Source of the DNA: Saccharothrix algeriensis | GTDB taxonomy: Bacteria > Actinomycetota > Actinomycetes > Mycobacteriales > Pseudonocardiaceae | NCBI RefSeq assembly: GCF_016907655.1 | Contig: NZ_JAFBCL010000001.1 | Coordinates: 4,250,001 to 4,314,000 of the forward strand | Length of the DNA: 64,000 nucleotides | Direction of reading: 5' to 3' | Part shown: piece by piece, positions 61,263 through 64,000 of the stretch | Layout of the letters: each line of letters starts with the position of its first letter | Position numbering within the stretch: the stretch's first letter is position 1 | Program-made: the position numbers and the translations under genes | The notes under the pieces: model-generated | Database searches by the model: none | Seen by the model: only the letters and a program-made list of their open reading frames with translations | What the model was told of the DNA's origin: nothing

Positions 61263-63863
61263 ATGTCCCGCAGACACCTGAGCACCGCCCTCGCCGCGCT
61301 GGTGGTCACCGGCCTGCTCACCGCCGGGGGCGCGAGCGCCGCGCCCGACCGGCCGGCCGTGGGCGCGCCGCCCGCCGGGCACGGCTGCGCGCGGATCGCC
61401 GACGACCTGCCGACCCTGGCCGACTGGCCGCGCGTGCGCAGCCGCGTCGGGTCCGACCCGGCCGACGAGCGGCGCGTCCGCGCGATCGTCGGGTCGATGA
61501 CCACGGCCGAGAAGGTCGGCCAGATGACCCAGCCGGAGATCACCGCGATCACCCCGGACGAGGTCCGCGAGCACGCCATCGGGTCCGTGCTCAACGGCGG
61601 CGGGTCGTGGCCGGGCGGCGACAAGCACGCCCCGCCGCGCGCCTGGCTCGACCTGGCCGACGCCTACTGGGCCGCGGCCAAGTCCTCCCGCACCGGGATC
61701 CCGGTGCTCTGGGGCACCGACGCGGTGCACGGCCACAACAACGTCCACCGCGCGACGGTCTTCCCGCACAACATCGGGCTGGGCGCGGCGCACGACCCGT
61801 GCCTGGTCCGCGCCATCGGCGAGGCCACCGCCCGACAACTGCGCGCCACCGGCCAGGACTGGGCGTTCGCCCCGACCCTGGCCGTGGTCCGGGACGACCG
61901 CTGGGGCCGCACCTACGAGGGCTTCTCGGAGGACCCGGCGATCACCCGCGCGTACGGCTACGAGGCCGTGCGGGGCCTGCAGGGCGACGGCCGCCGGGTG
62001 GACGTGCCGGCCACGGCCAAGCACTTCATCGGCGACGGCGGCACGCTCGGCGGCGTGGACCAGGGCGTCACCCCGGCCACGACCGCCGAGATGGTCAACG
62101 TCCACGGGTGGGGCTACTACGGCGCGCTGGCGGCCGGCGCGCAGACCGTCATGGTGTCGTTCAGCAGCTGGAAGAACGACCAGGGGGTCGACGAGGGCAA
62201 GCTGCACGGCAGCAGGTTCGCGCTCACCGAGGTCCTGAAGGGCAGGATCGGGTTCGACGGGGTGGTGGTGTCGGACTGGAACGGCATCGGCCAGGTCCCC
62301 GGCTGCACCAACGCCGGCTGCCCGCAGGCGATCAACGCCGGCGTGGACGTGGTGATGGTGCCCCACGACTGGAAGGCGTTCATCGCCAACACCGTCGCGC
62401 AGGTCGAGAGCGGGCAGATCCCGATGTCGCGCATCGACGACGCGGTGACGCGGATCCTGCGCGTGAAGCTGCGCAGCGGCGTGCTGGACGGGAAGAAGCC
62501 GTCCGAGCGCGAGCACGCGGGCTCGTCGCGGGCGTTGCAGGCGCGCGAACTCGCCCGCGAGGCGGTGCGCAGGTCGCAGGTGCTGCTCAAGAACGACGGC
62601 CGCGTGCTGCCGCTCAGGCCGGGTTCGAGGGTGCTGGTGGTGGGCAAGAGCGCGGACAGCCTCCCGAACCAGACCGGCGGCTGGACGCTGACCTGGCAGG
62701 GCACCGGCAACACCAACGCCGACTTCCCCGACGGGACGACGGTCCTGGGCGGCCTGCGGGAGGCGCTGGGCGCGGACGACGTGGTGTTCGCCGAGACCGG
62801 CGACGTGGACCCGAGCGGGTTCGACGCGGTGGTCGCGGTGATCGGCGAGACCCCGTACGCGGAGGGCGTCGGCGACCTCGGCCGGCGCTCGCTGGAGGCC
62901 GCGGAGCTCTACCCGGAGGACCTGGCGGTGCTGGACCGGGTCAGCGGCAGGGGCGTCCCGGTGGTCACGGTCTACGTGTCCGGCCGGCCGCTGCACGTCA
63001 ACAAGGAGCTGAACCGCTCCGACGCGTTCGTGGCCGCGTGGCTGCCCGGCACCGAGGGCGGCGGCGTCGCGGACCTGCTGGTGCGCGGGCGCCACACGCA
63101 CCCCGGTTACACCGGCACGCTGTCCTACTCGTGGCCGCGCGGCGCGTGCCAGGGCCCGTTGAACCCCGGCCAGGACGGCTACGACCCACTGTTCGGGCTC
63201 GGCTACGGCCTGCGGTCCTGGCAGGCGGGCGACGTCGGCCGCCTGGACGAGACGTCGCCGGGCCACGGCTGCTCCGGCGGCGGCGGCGGCCCGGCGACCG
63301 AGGACCTGGAGCTGTTCCACCGCCGGGACGTCCCGCCGTACCAGGCCATGATCGGCTCGTCGGACGACTGGGGCGGCACGGTGCTCGGCCCGGACGGCGA
63401 GGCCGCGCACGGCCCGATCACCGTGCGGCCGGCCGACGTGGACGTGCAGGGCGACGCGTTGCGGACGACGTGGACCGGGACCGGCCCCGGCCAGCTCTAC
63501 CTCCAGGACCCGGCCGGGGGCAGCGACCTGCGCGGCTACCTGGCGGCGGACGCGGCGCTGGTGTTCGACGTGGTCGTGCACCGGCCGCCGGCGGGCCGCG
63601 CGGTGGTCAGCGCGCACTGCGTCCACCCGTGCGGGGCGGAGGTCGACGCCACCGGCGTGTTCACCGGCCTGCCGGTCGGCGCGAAGGCGACGGTGAAGAT
63701 CCCCGTGTCGTGCTTCGCCGCCAAGGGGCTGGACCTGGCGAACGTCAACACGCCGTTCCTCGTCTACGCGGACGGCGCGTTCGAGGTCTCGTTCGCGAAC
63801 GTCCGGTGGTCGCCGAAGGCGGCACTCGACCCGGACGCGCGCACGTGCGAGGAGCCGGGCTGA
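61263..63863 (+). CDS. Secreted GH3 beta-glucosidase/exo-glucanase with C-terminal ExoP-like domain
   Basis: The 866-residue protein has a signal peptide (LSTALAALVVTGLLTAGGASA), the GH3 N-domain (MTTAEKVGQMTQPEI, IPVLWGTDAVHGHNNV, nucleophile Asp338 in VVVSDWNGIGQ), the GH3 C-domain (AVRRSQVLLKNDGRVLPL) and a C-terminal beta domain of about 170 residues (DLELFHRRDVPPYQAMIGSS onward) like those of exo-beta-1,3/1,4-glucanases. It releases glucose from beta-glucans outside the cell. It is closed by a terminator. Confidence 0.94.
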   Translation: MSRRHLSTALAALVVTGLLTAGGASAAPDRPAVGAPPAGHGCARIADDLPTLADWPRVRSRVGSDPADERRVRAIVGSMTTAEKVGQMTQPEITAITPDEVREHAIGSVLNGGGSWPGGDKHAPPRAWLDLADAYWAAAKSSRTGIPVLWGTDAVHGHNNVHRATVFPHNIGLGAAHDPCLVRAIGEATARQLRATGQDWAFAPTLAVVRDDRWGRTYEGFSEDPAITRAYGYEAVRGLQGDGRRVDVPATAKHFIGDGGTLGGVDQGVTPATTAEMVNVHGWGYYGALAAGAQTVMVSFSSWKNDQGVDEGKLHGSRFALTEVLKGRIGFDGVVVSDWNGIGQVPGCTNAGCPQAINAGVDVVMVPHDWKAFIANTVAQVESGQIPMSRIDDAVTRILRVKLRSGVLDGKKPSEREHAGSSRALQARELAREAVRRSQVLLKNDGRVLPLRPGSRVLVVGKSADSLPNQTGGWTLTWQGTGNTNADFPDGTTVLGGLREALGADDVVFAETGDVDPSGFDAVVAVIGETPYAEGVGDLGRRSLEAAELYPEDLAVLDRVSGRGVPVVTVYVSGRPLHVNKELNRSDAFVAAWLPGTEGGGVADLLVRGRHTHPGYTGTLSYSWPRGACQGPLNPGQDGYDPLFGLGYGLRSWQAGDVGRLDETSPGHGCSGGGGGPATEDLELFHRRDVPPYQAMIGSSDDWGGTVLGPDGEAAHGPITVRPADVDVQGDALRTTWTGTGPGQLYLQDPAGGSDLRGYLAADAALVFDVVVHRPPAGRAVVSAHCVHPCGAEVDATGVFTGLPVGAKATVKIPVSCFAAKGLDLANVNTPFLVYADGAFEVSFANVRWSPKAALDPDARTCEEPG

Positions 63864-63865
63864 CC

Positions 63866-63900
63866 GGTGAGGTCGGGCCGCACCGCAGCCCGACCTCACC
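63866..63900. terminator. Terminator between convergent genes
   Basis: GGTGAGGTCGGGC pairs perfectly with GCCCGACCTCACC around a 9-nt loop, three bases after the GH3 stop. The right arm overlaps the last codons of the opposite-strand gene. Confidence 0.75.
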
Positions 63901-64000
63901 CGACACCGCGCCCGGCCCGTGGTTCCCGCACCCGCGCCTGTGCCGCGACCAGCGCGGCGAGGACGACGACGGCCCCGAGCACCTGCGCGGCGGTCAGGTC
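63896..64000 (-). CDS. C-terminus of an EamA/DMT-type transporter (partial)
   Basis: The minus strand reads LTAAQVLGAVVVLAALVAAQ followed by ARVREPRAG and a stop, 34 residues in all. This matches the last membrane helix and Arg-rich tail of EamA (drug/metabolite) transporters. The rest of the gene lies beyond the window. Confidence 0.6.
   Translation of the reverse strand, partial: DLTAAQVLGAVVVLAALVAAQARVREPRAGRGVG

Overview
The window is very GC-rich actinobacterial chromosome, most likely from the Pseudonocardiaceae (a Saccharothrix, Actinosynnema or Lentzea-like organism). The evidence is the codon usage with frequent GTG starts, two Scr1-type helix-turn-helix/DUF397 pairs, two PE/PPE/EspG-like ESX cargo clusters, a SARP/AfsR-type regulator, an ECF42 sigma factor with its DGPF partner, a tuberculostearic-acid-type methyltransferase/reductase pair, and many secreted hydrolases. 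I see no phage, insertion sequence, CRISPR array, rRNA or tRNA. The taxonomic placement is inferred from gene content, not from a marker gene.

Layout. 1-6.6 kb: a large palindrome, a TetR repressor, a secreted SGNH hydrolase and an accD1-accA1-acyl-CoA dehydrogenase operon for branched acyl-CoA breakdown; dyads shared by the TetR and acc promoters suggest one regulon. 6.6-7.9 kb: a gene-free stretch with nine copies of a TetR-like operator and a 19-bp tandem array, ending in a second TetR gene. 8-13.3 kb: a small secreted protein, a truncated crotonase, an isochorismatase-fold hydrolase, the tmsA-tmsB-like pair and a lipoprotein behind a foldable leader. 13.4-17.7 kb: Scr1/DUF397 locus 1, a PDZ-less HtrA-like protease and a PAS-GGDEF-EAL protein with eroded active sites. 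18.7-26 kb: a DUF4157 (eCIS-core) protein with a possible cysteine-hydrolase tail, PE/PPE/EspG cluster 1 and a SARP regulator. 26-37.9 kb: a flavoprotein, a large subtilase with a neighbouring lipoprotein resembling its propeptide, an MscS channel with a repetitive tail, an epoxide-hydrolase-like protein and recD2.

38-48.9 kb: Scr1/DUF397 locus 2 with the same three-gene architecture, a MerR regulator, an M14 carboxypeptidase, a GH18 chitinase whose promoter carries DasR-like and CebR-like boxes, a serine hydrolase, a ROK regulator and a PP2C phosphatase. 49-53.7 kb: a PEP-mutase-fold protein, a 35-codon gene for a secreted peptide divergent from a LuxR-type (LAL) ATPase regulator that looks leaderless, and a membrane protein. 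53.9-57.1 kb: a roughly 310-bp palindromic element and the DoxX-DGPF-ECF42-GNAT operon with a matching ECF42-type promoter. 57.2-64 kb: PE/PPE/EspG cluster 2 with a DUF3558 lipoprotein, a secreted GH3 glucosidase and the end of an EamA transporter gene.

The strongest candidates for undescribed biology are the secreted-peptide/LAL pair near 50.4 kb, the subtilase with a free-standing propeptide-like lipoprotein near 32 kb, the nine-operator array near 7 kb, the Scr1-DUF397-small-protein module present twice, and the palindromic element near 54 kb.
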